In this document: piece after piece, positions 44,618 to 53,026 of the stretch
Layout: every line of letters starts with the position of its first letter
Position numbering within the stretch: position 1 is the first letter of the stretch
Assembly (NCBI RefSeq): GCF_000383415.1
Contig: NZ_KB911258.1
Location: forward strand, 62,001-126,000
DNA: 64,000 nt
Direction: 5' to 3'
Source: Hyphomicrobium zavarzinii ATCC 27496
GTDB lineage: Bacteria; Pseudomonadota; Alphaproteobacteria; Rhizobiales; Hyphomicrobiaceae
The notes under the pieces: generated by a model
What the model saw: the letters and a program-made list of their open reading frames with translations, nothing else
Database searches by the model: none
Told to the model about the DNA's origin: nothing
Translations under genes and position numbers: made by a program

Positions 44618-45949
44618 ATGGTGGAACCGAGCCCTTCTTCCCTGGCTGACTGGCTTGCCGCGCTTCGTGAGGTTCTCACCGCGGCTGCGAGCGGCCTCGA
44701 CCCCGCGTTGGTGGCCGGCGCCGTCGTCGTGCTGGCCGTTGTGCTGCTATGGATGGCACTGGGGTTGAGACGCGCCTCCGAGGCCCAGAAGCGCGAGGCG
44801 CTGGCCGCAGCCGAGTTCGCGGAGATCAAGGGGCGCCTCACCGCCATGAGCGAGATGACGGTGCGCCGCCAGTCGGAAGAAGCGCGTGCGCTCGACGAGC
44901 GTGTGGAGCAGGTGGCAGCCCGCCTCGGCAGCGCGCTCGATGGCGTGAGCCGCCGTCTGTCGGACAGCCTTGCCGAGACGCAGCGCCAGAACGGCGACAC
45001 CGTGGCCCGCCTGTCTGAGCGGGTCGATACTCTGTCCCGGCACATGGCGCAGAGCCTCGATACGGTTTCGGCTCGGCTCGGCGACAATCTGGCGGAGGCG
45101 GGACGGCGCACCACCGAAACCCTCTCGACGCTGAACGAACGTCTCGCCGTCATTGCGGAAGCCAAGCAGAGCCTCGCCGATCTCTCGTCCGAGGTGGGCT
45201 CGCTCTCCGGCGTCCTCGCCAACAAGCAGGCGCGCGGCGCTTTCGGGCAGCTTCGCATGGAGACCATCATCCGCGATGCGCTGCCTGCCGGCGTCTACGA
45301 GTTCCAGGCCACGCTTTCCAACGGAAAGCGGCCGGATTGCGTGATCCGCCTGCCGAACACGCCTGCTGCCCTGGTCATCGATTCCAAGTTTCCCCTCGAA
45401 GGCTTCGAAGCCCTGCGCGTGGCCCGCGCTCCCGACGAGGTGAAGGCCGCCCGCGATGCCATCCGTGAAGCCGTCGGCCGCCATATCGACGACATCGCGG
45501 AGAAATATCTGATCCCGGGCGAAACCCAGGACACGGCGCTGATGTTCGTGCCCTCGGAATCGGTCTACGGCGATCTGCACGAGCATTTCGCCGACCTCGT
45601 CCAGCGCGCGCACCGGGCGCGTGTGGTGATCGTCGCGCCCAACATTCTCATGCTTGCGGTGCAAACCGTGCAAGCAGTTATCAAAGACGCCAAGATGCGG
45701 GATCAGGCCGGGCTCATCCAGCGCGAGGTGGGTCTGCTGCTGGCCGACGTGTCGCGCCTGGTCGAGCGCGTGTCGGAACTCGAGCGCCATTTCTCCTTGT
45801 CGGGCAAGGCGCTCGAGAAGGTCTCCGCCTCCGCGTCCCGCATCAGCGGCCGGGGCGAGCGCTTGGTTTCGCTCGACCTCGAGGACAAAGCTCTCGAAGG
45901 AGAAGCCGCCACCTCGTCCGCCGCACAGTTGACGCAGCGCGCATCCTAG
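44618..45949 (+). CDS. rmuC: DNA recombination protein RmuC
   Basis: 443 residues. One N-terminal transmembrane helix (about 29-50, ALVAGAVVVLAVVLLWMALG) and a coiled coil (60-190, rich in EARALDERVEQVAARLG) precede the RmuC nuclease-like domain: GAFGQLRMETIIRDALPAG, then DCVIRLPNTPAALVIDSKFPLE and ESVYGDLHEHFADLVQRAHRA. The family limits inversions between short inverted repeats in E. coli. Membrane anchoring is a constant feature. Confidence 0.93.
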   Translation: MVEPSPSSLADWLAALREVLTAAASGLDPALVAGAVVVLAVVLLWMALGLRRASEAQKREALAAAEFAEIKGRLTAMSEMTVRRQSEEARALDERVEQVAARLGSALDGVSRRLSDSLAETQRQNGDTVARLSERVDTLSRHMAQSLDTVSARLGDNLAEAGRRTTETLSTLNERLAVIAEAKQSLADLSSEVGSLSGVLANKQARGAFGQLRMETIIRDALPAGVYEFQATLSNGKRPDCVIRLPNTPAALVIDSKFPLEGFEALRVARAPDEVKAARDAIREAVGRHIDDIAEKYLIPGETQDTALMFVPSESVYGDLHEHFADLVQRAHRARVVIVAPNILMLAVQTVQAVIKDAKMRDQAGLIQREVGLLLADVSRLVERVSELERHFSLSGKALEKVSASASRISGRGERLVSLDLEDKALEGEAATSSAAQLTQRAS

Positions 45950-46033
45950 ATCAATGAAGCCATCGCATTGCCGGAATCCCGTCCTCTTGCATAGGTGTTG
46001 CGAAGCACGAGTCCGGACAAAATTTACCTGACT

Positions 46034-46076
46034 TATCTGGATCTAAGCCTCGTCGATGGGTGTCCGGATCCAGATA
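46034..46076. repeat. Inverted repeat upstream of tex
   Basis: Perfect 10-bp inverted repeat TATCTGGATC / GATCCAGATA with a 23-nt spacer, in the 228-bp gap between rmuC and tex. A second pair, TCCGGACA (46012-46019) and TGTCCGGA (46061-46068), overlaps the right arm. Could be an operator or a transcribed hairpin. Confidence 0.6.
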
Positions 46077-46177
46077 CGTCTCCGATTGAGCCAAGTGTCC
46101 CTTTGAAGGTTCAGAGGGATGCCGACTGACTGACCTTTCTCCGAGGAGGAAGGGATTTTTCGTTCTGTAGGTAGGCC

Positions 46178-48502
46178 ATGGACAAGATCAATCAGCGTAT
46201 TGCCGACGAATTGCGCGTTGCGGCCGGGCAGGTTGCCGCCGCCGTGACCCTTCTCGATGAAGGCGCGACGGTTCCCTTCATCGCCCGCTACCGTAAGGAG
46301 AAGACGGGCGGGCTCGACGATACGCAGCTCCGCACCCTGTCCGAGCGCCTTGTCTACCTGCGCGAGCTCGAGGATCGCCGCGCTTCGATTTTGAAAAGCG
46401 TGGAGGAGCAGGGCAAGCTCACTCCGGAGCTCGCCCGCTCGCTCAACGCGGCCGGCACCAAGGTCGAGCTGGAGGATCTCTACGCTCCCTACAAGCCGAA
46501 GCGGCGCACCAAGGCGCAGATCGCGCGAGAAGCGGGTCTCGAGCCGCTGGCGGAAGCGCTGCTGGCCAATCCCGCGCTCGACCCCGTTGCAGAGGCCGAG
46601 AAATTCGTGGCGGCCGACAAGGGCGTGGCCGACCAGAAGGCAGCCCTCGACGGCGCCCGCCACATCCTGATCGAGCGCATCTCCGAACGCCCAGACATCG
46701 TTGGCGGTCTGCGCGAATGGGAATGGGGCGAAGGCACGCTCACCTCCAAGGTGAAGAAGGCCAAGGAGACGGAAGGCGCGAAGTTCTCGGACTATTTCGA
46801 CTTCGGCCAGGCCATCAAGGAGATGCCGAGCCACCGCGCGCTCGCCCTGCTTCGCGGCGTGAACGAGGGTGTCCTCGACATCGATCTCGACGTCGCGCAC
46901 GACGAGACCAAGGCGCATCCCGCGGAGGCAAAGATCCGCGCGGCGTTCGGCATCGCCGACAAAGGCCGTCCTGCGGACGCCTGGCTAGGCGAGACGGTGC
47001 GGCTCGCCTGGAAAGCGCGCCTAGCCACCACCATCACGTCGGATCTGCTGACCCGTCTCAAGGAGCGCGCGGACTCCGAGGCCATCACCGTGTTCTCGTC
47101 GAACCTCAAGGATCTGCTGCTGGCCGCACCCGCGGGCCCCCGCGTCACCATGGGCCTCGATCCCGGCTTGCGCACGGGCGTGAAGGTCGCCGTCGTCGAT
47201 CAGACCGGCAAGCTCGTCGACACCACGACAATTTATCCGCACGAGCCCAAGCGCGATTGGCAGGGCTCGCTGGCCGCGCTCGCGGCGCTCTGCGCCAAGC
47301 ATAAGGTCGATCTCGTGAGCGTCGGCAACGGCACCGGCAGCCGCGAGACCGACAAGCTCGTCGCCGAGCTGATGAGCAAGATGCCTCAGCTCAAGCTCAC
47401 CAAGGTCATGGTGTCCGAGGCTGGCGCCTCGGTCTATTCGGCCTCCGAGCTCGCCGCCAAGGAGTTTCCCGGTCTCGACGTCAGCTTGCGTGGCGCCGTT
47501 TCGATCGCGCGCCGCCTCCAGGATCCGCTGGCCGAGCTGGTCAAGATCGAGCCGAAGGCCATCGGCGTCGGCCAGTATCAGCACGACGTCGATCAGACCG
47601 GCCTTGCGCGCTCGCTCGACGCGGTCGTCGAGGATTGCGTGAACTCCGTCGGCGTCGACGTGAACACGGCCTCCGTTCCGCTGCTGACGCGCGTGTCCGG
47701 CCTTAACCAGACGCTCGCCGCCAACATCGTCGCCTTCCGTGACGAGCACGGCGCGTTCAAGACACGCGCCGCATTGAAGAAGGTGCCGCGCCTCGGGCCG
47801 AAGGCGTTCGAGCAGGCGGCGGGCTTCCTGCGCATCATGAACGGCACGAACCCGCTGGATGCCTCCGCCGTTCACCCCGAAGCCTACGAGGTGGTGGAGC
47901 GTATCGCCGAGAAGACGAAGCGCCCGCTCAAGGCCATGATCGGCGACCGCGCGTTCCTGAAGTCGCTGCGTCCCGCAGAGTTCGCCGACGACAGCTTCGG
48001 CATTCCGACGGTGACCGACATCATCGCGGAACTCGAGAAACCCGGCCGCGACCCGCGTCCCGAGTTCAAGACCGCGACCTTTGCCGACGGCGTCGAGAAG
48101 ATCTCGGATCTCAAGATCGGCATGCAACTCGAGGGCACGGTGACGAACGTCGCCGCTTTCGGTGCGTTCGTCGATATCGGCGTGCATCAGGATGGCCTCG
48201 TGCACATCTCGGAGCTGGCCGATCGGTTCGTGAAGGACCCGCGCGAGGTGGTGAAGGTGGGCGACGTCGTGAGCGTCCGCGTGAAGGAGGTGGACGCCGA
48301 GCGCAAGCGCATCGCGTTGACCATGCGCTCGGGCACAATCGACCGCAGCGCCGCGGCGGGTGCCGGCGCGCAGCGCCCCTCGGGAGCGTCCTCCCCGCAG
48401 GGTGGATCCCGGAACTTTTCCCCGCCCCCGCGCAAAAGCGCGGAGCCCGCAGGCGAGAGCGCCCTCGCTGCCGCCTTGCGCCGGGCTCAGGAGAGGAAAT
48501 AG
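46178..48502 (+). CDS. tex: Tex-family RNA-binding transcription accessory protein
   Basis: 774 residues. N-terminal Tex helical domain ([26 protein letters not shown] is diagnostic), a YqgF-like RNase H fold ([21 protein letters not shown]), helix-hairpin-helix domain ([26 protein letters not shown]) and a C-terminal S1 domain ([21 protein letters not shown], then [13 protein letters not shown]). A short Ala/Pro/Ser/Arg-rich tail ends the protein. Tex binds RNA and affects toxin and other gene expression in several bacteria, and helps resistance to DNA damage. Confidence 0.95.
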   Translation: MDKINQRIADELRVAAGQVAAAVTLLDEGATVPFIARYRKEKTGGLDDTQLRTLSERLVYLRELEDRRASILKSVEEQGKLTPELARSLNAAGTKVELEDLYAPYKPKRRTKAQIAREAGLEPLAEALLANPALDPVAEAEKFVAADKGVADQKAALDGARHILIERISERPDIVGGLREWEWGEGTLTSKVKKAKETEGAKFSDYFDFGQAIKEMPSHRALALLRGVNEGVLDIDLDVAHDETKAHPAEAKIRAAFGIADKGRPADAWLGETVRLAWKARLATTITSDLLTRLKERADSEAITVFSSNLKDLLLAAPAGPRVTMGLDPGLRTGVKVAVVDQTGKLVDTTTIYPHEPKRDWQGSLAALAALCAKHKVDLVSVGNGTGSRETDKLVAELMSKMPQLKLTKVMVSEAGASVYSASELAAKEFPGLDVSLRGAVSIARRLQDPLAELVKIEPKAIGVGQYQHDVDQTGLARSLDAVVEDCVNSVGVDVNTASVPLLTRVSGLNQTLAANIVAFRDEHGAFKTRAALKKVPRLGPKAFEQAAGFLRIMNGTNPLDASAVHPEAYEVVERIAEKTKRPLKAMIGDRAFLKSLRPAEFADDSFGIPTVTDIIAELEKPGRDPRPEFKTATFADGVEKISDLKIGMQLEGTVTNVAAFGAFVDIGVHQDGLVHISELADRFVKDPREVVKVGDVVSVRVKEVDAERKRIALTMRSGTIDRSAAAGAGAQRPSGASSPQGGSRNFSPPPRKSAEPAGESALAAALRRAQERK

Positions 48503-48515
48503 CGGCAATTGCACG

Positions 48516-48577
48516 GCGACGTTTTCATGATTGGCGCCCTGTCTCGGGTCAGCCGAATAACGTCATGAAAACGTCGC
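48516..48577. repeat. Perfect 15-bp inverted repeat between tex and the ornithine decarboxylase gene
   Basis: Arms GCGACGTTTTCATGA (48516-48530) and TCATGAAAACGTCGC (48563-48577), spacer 32 nt, 13 bp past the tex stop. There is no T-tract immediately after it, so it is not a standard intrinsic terminator, although its place at a gene end suggests a transcribed hairpin that shields or ends the tex transcript. Confidence 0.75.
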
Positions 48578-48585
48578 ATAATCCT

Positions 48586-48706
48586 TTCTGCAGCAAGGGT
48601 CTTTACATCGCGGCCCATAGGCCCTAAATCCACCTTACGCACGGCGGCGATCTCGCTTCGCACGGCGCTTCTTTTCCAACCCGATTGTTGGTGGAGGTCC
48701 GTTGAT
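48586..48706 (+). ncRNA. Structured leader of the ornithine decarboxylase gene, candidate speF motif
   Basis: The 5' region resembles the speF motif found upstream of ornithine decarboxylase genes in alphaproteobacteria; this is recognised from position and partial structure, not from a covariance-model hit. Visible elements: CCTT/AAGG and GGCC-CATA-GGCC stems (48583-48624), a hairpin CCAAC / GTTGG (48676-48691) abutting the ribosome site GGAGG (48693-48697), and TCCACC at 48629-48634, which is complementary to GGTGGA at 48690-48695. That gives two mutually exclusive pairings around the ribosome site, as expected of a translational switch. Confidence 0.5.
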
Positions 48707-49894
48707 ATGGAGCGTTTTGCCTCAGCGGCTGATCTTGTCGCCGCACGTAAGCCGGAGCGTCCCGTTCTCTGTGCCCGTCCCCACGCCGCCGCCCGCGCGG
48801 CGCGCTGGTTCGTCGAAAATTTCGACGGAGACGTGGCTTATGCTTACAAAGCGAATAGCTCGGTCTTTCTGATCGGTGCCCTGTACGGCGCCGGCATCCG
48901 CCATTTCGACGTGGCGTCGCTGCCCGAGATCGAGGATGCGGCCACCATTCCCGGCGCCGAGCTGCATTTCATGCATCCCGTGAAGTCGCGCGAAGCGATC
49001 CGTCGCGCCTATCACCAGCACGGCGTCAGGAGCTTCTCGCTCGACACCGAGGACGAGCTGAAGAAGATCGTCGAGGAAACCGCGGGCGAAGATGGCACCG
49101 CGCGTGATCTCGCGCTGTTCGTGCGCGTGTCCGTGCCCGCCATAAACAGCCGCATTCCTCTCGAGCGGAAGTTCGGCACCGGCGGCCAGAAGGCCGCCCG
49201 CCTCCTGGTCAAGGCACGCCAGGTCGCAGCAGAGCTCGGCATCACCTTCCACGTCGGCTCGCAGACCATGACGCCGGACGCCTACGTCAACGCCCTTGCC
49301 GAGGTGCAGCGCCTCATCGGCAAGGCGGGCGTCGTCGTGGACCGGCTGGATGTCGGCGGCGGCTTCCCGTCGATCTATCCCGGCATGAAGCCTGCCCCGC
49401 TTGCGCGCTTCCTCCAGGCCATCCGTGAGAGCATCGACAAGCTTCCGGTGCGCGAGAATGTGCGCCTGATGTGCGAGCCCGGCCGTGCGCTCGTCGCCGA
49501 GGCCGAAAGCCTGATCGTGCGGGTGGAAGCCCGTCGCGGCAACGACCTCTTCATCAACGATGGCGGCTACGGCGTGCTGTTCGATGCGGCCCATCTCGGC
49601 TGGATCTATCCGGCTCGCCTGATCAACCGCGAGCCCGCAGGCGGCGAGGCGCCCATCTCCTACGAGCTGTGGGGACCTACCTGCGATTCCATCGACCACA
49701 TGAAGGGTCCGTTCGTGCTGCCGGCCTGCATCAAGGAAGGCGACTATCTGGAGATCGGCAACGTGGGGGCCTACGGCCGCGCCATTGCCGGTGACTTCAA
49801 CGGCTACGGCAAGTACGAGGAAGCGATCCTCGACGACGAGCCGATGATGACCATGTACGGCGAGGCCGACGCGGCCGCCGCTCTTCTGGGCTGA
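48707..49894 (+). CDS. Group IV ornithine decarboxylase (type III PLP-dependent)
   Basis: 395 residues. Alanine-racemase-fold PLP enzyme: Lys48 in AYAYKANSS forms the Schiff base, FHVGSQTMTPDAYV and CEPGRALVAEAES are PLP-phosphate and substrate blocks, and Cys326 in WGPTCDSIDHM is the catalytic residue shared with eukaryotic-type ornithine decarboxylase. GDYLEIGNVGAYG is conserved. Some family members act on lysine as well. It supplies putrescine, the precursor of homospermidine and spermidine in alphaproteobacteria. Control by the leader is proposed above. Confidence 0.93.
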   Translation: MERFASAADLVAARKPERPVLCARPHAAARAARWFVENFDGDVAYAYKANSSVFLIGALYGAGIRHFDVASLPEIEDAATIPGAELHFMHPVKSREAIRRAYHQHGVRSFSLDTEDELKKIVEETAGEDGTARDLALFVRVSVPAINSRIPLERKFGTGGQKAARLLVKARQVAAELGITFHVGSQTMTPDAYVNALAEVQRLIGKAGVVVDRLDVGGGFPSIYPGMKPAPLARFLQAIRESIDKLPVRENVRLMCEPGRALVAEAESLIVRVEARRGNDLFINDGGYGVLFDAAHLGWIYPARLINREPAGGEAPISYELWGPTCDSIDHMKGPFVLPACIKEGDYLEIGNVGAYGRAIAGDFNGYGKYEEAILDDEPMMTMYGEADAAAALLG

Positions 49895-49904
49895 TCGCCT
49901 GGCT

Positions 49905-49934
49905 GCCTCTCTCCGTCTAAAGCCGGAGGGAGGC
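49905..49934 (+). terminator. Hairpin downstream of ornithine decarboxylase
   Basis: Eleven-bp stem GCCTCTCTCCG / CGGAGGGAGGC with one G-T pair and an 8-nt loop, starting 10 bp past the stop. No U-tract follows, so termination would be rho-assisted or the hairpin stabilises the 3' end. Confidence 0.5.
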
Positions 49935-50049
49935 CCGCCTAAAGACAGTCTGTGCAACCCATAAAACTGAGCAAAACTCTGAACGCCGTGCGCGCGACGG
50001 CTCGGAATCGCACTACCTCGGTCCTGTGGATTAGGGGGATAACTCCATC

Positions 50050-50319
50050 ATGGACGCAGATGCGGCCTTCGCGGTCATCCAGCGCGCGCTCGACGACTTC
50101 AACACCGAGATCGGTAAGGTTCGCGCTGAAACCGCGCAGACGGAGGAGACCATCGCTTCGCTCGAGTACGAGATGGAGCAGCTTCGCAAGGCCATCGCGG
50201 AGAATGCCCTCGACATGCCGGCCGCGCGGGCAAAGCCGGGAGCGCTCTCAGATGTCGAGATATTTGGCGAGAACGTCGGAAGTGGGCTGCGGCAGCGTTT
50301 CCTCGGCCGCGCGGCCTGA
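50050..50319 (+). CDS. Small coiled-coil protein, unknown
   Basis: 89 residues, mostly predicted helix with a heptad-like pattern over residues 5-55 (ALDDFNTEIGKVRAETAQTEET, EYEMEQLRKAIAEN). GGGGG lies 13 nt ahead of the ATG. No family. Its last 72 bp overlap, convergently, the small gene at 50248-50457; only one of the two may be fully translated in that stretch. Confidence 0.5.
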   Translation: MDADAAFAVIQRALDDFNTEIGKVRAETAQTEETIASLEYEMEQLRKAIAENALDMPAARAKPGALSDVEIFGENVGSGLRQRFLGRAA

Positions 50320-50457
50320 AGAATCCTCGGCCATAAGCTGATCCACGAGCGCTGAATCGGCCTCGATGTTATCGAGCAACGTCTGGGCGAGTTCGGCCCG
50401 CTCTTCAGGAGAGAGCTTGAGAGCGGTTATCAGGATTGCCTTGACGCGCTCGTTCAT
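50248..50457 (-). CDS. Putative addiction-module antitoxin-like protein
   Basis: 69 residues from the internal ATG; an upstream in-frame ATG at 50484 adds nine. KLSPEERAELAQTLLDNIE matches the short family of putative addiction-module components (antitoxin side, RelE/ParE partner type). No toxin gene is adjacent, so it would be solitary. Overlaps the convergent coiled-coil gene by 72 bp. Confidence 0.55.
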   Translation of the reverse strand: MNERVKAILITALKLSPEERAELAQTLLDNIEADSALVDQLMAEDSSGRAAEETLPQPTSDVLAKYLDI

Positions 50458-50525
50458 CAGCCACCTCGCGGCCTGCCGACTCATTCCGCGAGCCTAGCAC
50501 GGCGTGCGCTGATTACGCGTATGCC

Positions 50526-51230
50526 TCATTCGGAGGCGGCTTGCCTCTGAACGCTCTTTAGCGCGTCCATCACGGGCGACGAGAACTCGCGGCGGTAGAG
50601 CACGAGGGTGACGAGCAGCGTGGCGCCGAGGAACAGCAGCGGATCGACCAGCCAGGCCATCAGCGGGATCGAAAAATAGTAGGCCCGCACGCCATTGTTG
50701 TAGGCCTCTCCGGCGAGCGCGGCCACGTCCCCGGCCGCCGCGATGTAGGTCTTGCGTTGCGGGCCGTCGTGATCGCGATCCGGCATGGCGCCCACGAGGA
50801 TCGACAGCACGTTGTACTGCCAGGCGGACCACGTGAACTTGAAGAAGGCGTAGACGAAAACCAGGATCAGGATGAGCGCCTTCAGCTCCGCGAGCGCGGG
50901 ATCGGAAGACCGCACGAACGGCAGGTGCGAGGTGAGCTCCGCCACTTTGCTCGCCGTGCCGAGCAGTGCCAGCAGGCCGCCGAGGATGAGCACGGTGGTG
51001 GAGGCAAAGAACAGCGCCCCACGCAGCAGGTTGCCGAGAAGCGTCGCATCCGCGACGTGGCTTTCGCGCTGGCCGATCCGCTCGATCCACTGATGGCGGA
51101 ATTTTTTGACGAGAGACATCAGGCTCGGGCGGCGCGCATCCACATGCCGCGCGGCCCAGTGGTAGCCCGGCCAGCACACGAGAAACGTGGTGAAGGCCAC
51201 AACGTCATAGAGCGTGATGCCGGTCATCAT
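50526..51230 (-). CDS. DUF599 membrane protein
   Basis: 234 residues, four transmembrane helices. ITLYDVVAFTTFLVCWPGYHWAA at the N-terminus, QRESHVADATLLGNLLRGALFFASTT and RGYYF-like NGVRAYYFSIPLMAWLVDP are the DUF599 blocks. Family function is unknown. It is encoded alone, downstream of the cytochrome c operon terminator. Confidence 0.85.
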   Translation of the reverse strand: MMTGITLYDVVAFTTFLVCWPGYHWAARHVDARRPSLMSLVKKFRHQWIERIGQRESHVADATLLGNLLRGALFFASTTVLILGGLLALLGTASKVAELTSHLPFVRSSDPALAELKALILILVFVYAFFKFTWSAWQYNVLSILVGAMPDRDHDGPQRKTYIAAAGDVAALAGEAYNNGVRAYYFSIPLMAWLVDPLLFLGATLLVTLVLYRREFSSPVMDALKSVQRQAASE

Positions 51231-51397
51231 GTCGGATCCTGATGGGTAGGACGCGGCTTTGCCGTGTGAAGGTCTGCGATCGCGGTCAGGCTGTATAGAG
51301 GGCCTGCGCGCGGCCGCATACTGCGACACGTGGGAAACGAGCTGCGACATGAAGACAAAGAAGTGCGACGGGAAAAGGATGTGACCGGCAAAGGATC

Positions 51398-51435
51398 GGG
51401 CCGGGACCCCGCAAACGGGACCCCGGCCCTTTTTT
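51398..51435. terminator. Strong hairpin at the end of the bd-like oxidase operon
   Basis: An 8-bp stem GGGCCGGG / CCCGGCCC (51398-51405, 51422-51429) encloses a second CCCG-CAAA-CGGG hairpin. The plus strand continues with TTTTTTC, which points to plus-strand termination, but the hairpin lies directly past the stop of the minus-strand cytochrome c gene (51436), so it may act in both directions. Confidence 0.65.
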
Positions 51436-51783
51436 CTACTCCTGCACCGCGACGACGGAGCCGAGCGAGCTCCAGAAGGCCGCAAGGTTCTCAATGTCCT
51501 TGTCGGTCAGTGGTTTCGCCATCTCCACCATGGTCGGATCCGTCCGCACGTTCCCCGCGCGATAGGCGTTGAGTGCGGCCATGAGATAGTCGCGATCCTG
51601 GCCCGCAAGGTGCGGGATGCCCGGCACTTGGCTTCGGCCTTTCTCGCCGTGGCAGGCCATGCACACCTCCGCACGCTTCTGACCTGCGGCGATATCCGCA
51701 GATTGCGCGTTCGCGTCATGTGCGAGAGCGGTTTGTCCGATGAGTGCGAAAGCAAACGCGATCTTGATCTTTGCCGAAAACAT
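51436..51783 (-). CDS. Monohaem cytochrome c, class I
   Basis: 115 residues, ATG behind GGAGG. Signal peptide (about 3-27, IKIAFAFALIGQTALA). One haem motif CMACHGEKG, followed by PHLAGQDRDYLMAALNAYRAG and a C-terminal Met-containing segment (ATMVEMAKPL) typical of cytochrome c4/c553-like proteins with His-Met ligation. Last gene of the bd-like operon; it may donate electrons to or accept them from the membrane subunits. Confidence 0.9.
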   Translation of the reverse strand: MFSAKIKIAFAFALIGQTALAHDANAQSADIAAGQKRAEVCMACHGEKGRSQVPGIPHLAGQDRDYLMAALNAYRAGNVRTDPTMVEMAKPLTDKDIENLAAFWSSLGSVVAVQE

Positions 51784-51798
51784 GGGTTCCTCCAATTC

Positions 51799-53022
51799 CT
51801 ATGCGAGTAGCGCGTTGCGGATCCAGATCGCGACGCCGTAGACGAAGAACACGCCGATCCACACCACGAGCACGGCGACTGCAGCCGTGCCGAGACGCGC
51901 GATCGGGGGCTCGGCGGTATAGGTGCCCTGCACACGGCCAGCGCGGTAGAGGAGCGCCAGGTAGTAGCCGCCAACCAGCCCGCCCACGCCGGCCAGCGTG
52001 GAGAAGAACAGGACAAGGGACGGCCAATCCGCATGGACCTTGTAGTCCGATGCGATGTAGCCGAAGGGCGTGAGGTAGGTGATGCGAACAACCTCTCGCC
52101 AGAAGGCGAGCAGCGCCAGAACGCCGAGGCCGATCCCGAGAAACGCATAGCCGTGAAGGCGCTGGTATCCCGCTGCCGTGAGGCCTGCCAGGACGAGAAG
52201 GAAGCCCGGCAAGAGCCAGCCCAGCGGTTGCTCCGAGAGCCCTGTAGCAGCGGGATGGTCGAGCTGCCACCACGACGCGAGAAGCGCGGAAACGGCCAGT
52301 CCCGGGACGGCGATGGTGCGGCCGAGCAGGCGGGCGAATGCGCGATACTCCGGCGTCTTGTCGGAACGCGTGGCGAAATAGTCCGCATACGCGATCAGAT
52401 AGAGACCGACGGCCGGCGCCGACAGGCTCATGATGAACAAGTAGCGCGGCCATTCGATCGCATGCAGCTTCGAGCCGCTCGTATCGACGACCCCGCCCGG
52501 CGCATACCACTCCATCCACCTGTCAGGCAGGATCGCCTGATAGGCGAGCGCGTGCATGATCAGACCGTCCAGAATGAAGAGAGCCAGGCTCAGCACCGCA
52601 TAGACGCCGATGTAGCGCTTCGCGCCCTCGTGGTTGCCCCAATAGAACGCGAACCACAGGCAATAGCCCGCGATCAGCGTGAAGATGAAGCCGATCGCCC
52701 ACCCCGCCGATAGCACGTTGGAGGTGTACCACTGCGGATCGTAGATCACCTGCGTGAACAGCAGCGGCGCCACGCCGAGCACGATGAGAAGCGAGACGCC
52801 GACCTTGGCGACTTTCGTCATCGCGATCGACATCTGCTCCCAGTAGGGTCCGGCCTCGCGCTTGTAGAACGCGTAGATCGCAAGACCCGCCGCCCCGAGC
52901 GTGAGGTGGACGAAGGCGATGTGGAAGACCCAGGTCCCCACCGCGAGAACCTGGAAGAGCTGAGGCACGGCCGGCACTCCTGCCGGATCGCGCATCGTAT
53001 TCATGATTGTGCCGATATCCAT
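51799..53022 (-). CDS. CydA-superfamily-like membrane subunit
   Basis: 407 residues, nine or ten helices. The first helix reads FHIAFVHLTLGAAGLAIYAF (His34, His39), resembling the haem-ligand helix of CydA (HFLFVPLTLG...). GVAPLLFTQVIYDPQWYTS and the following helix parallel the CydA helices, but the quinol-loop signature GRQPW is absent. Encoded 4 bp downstream of the fused CydA-like/cytochrome c gene, and similar to it in the first helix (HX4H, then GAA), so it looks like the second subunit of a cytochrome bd-superfamily complex. Whether it reduces oxygen is unknown. Confidence 0.72.
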   Translation of the reverse strand: MDIGTIMNTMRDPAGVPAVPQLFQVLAVGTWVFHIAFVHLTLGAAGLAIYAFYKREAGPYWEQMSIAMTKVAKVGVSLLIVLGVAPLLFTQVIYDPQWYTSNVLSAGWAIGFIFTLIAGYCLWFAFYWGNHEGAKRYIGVYAVLSLALFILDGLIMHALAYQAILPDRWMEWYAPGGVVDTSGSKLHAIEWPRYLFIMSLSAPAVGLYLIAYADYFATRSDKTPEYRAFARLLGRTIAVPGLAVSALLASWWQLDHPAATGLSEQPLGWLLPGFLLVLAGLTAAGYQRLHGYAFLGIGLGVLALLAFWREVVRITYLTPFGYIASDYKVHADWPSLVLFFSTLAGVGGLVGGYYLALLYRAGRVQGTYTAEPPIARLGTAAVAVLVVWIGVFFVYGVAIWIRNALLA

Positions 53023-53026
53023 GATG

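Noticed and set aside
51398-51435. Calling the hairpin a simple minus-strand terminator.
   Set aside because: Its T-tract lies on the plus strand, so the orientation is left open.
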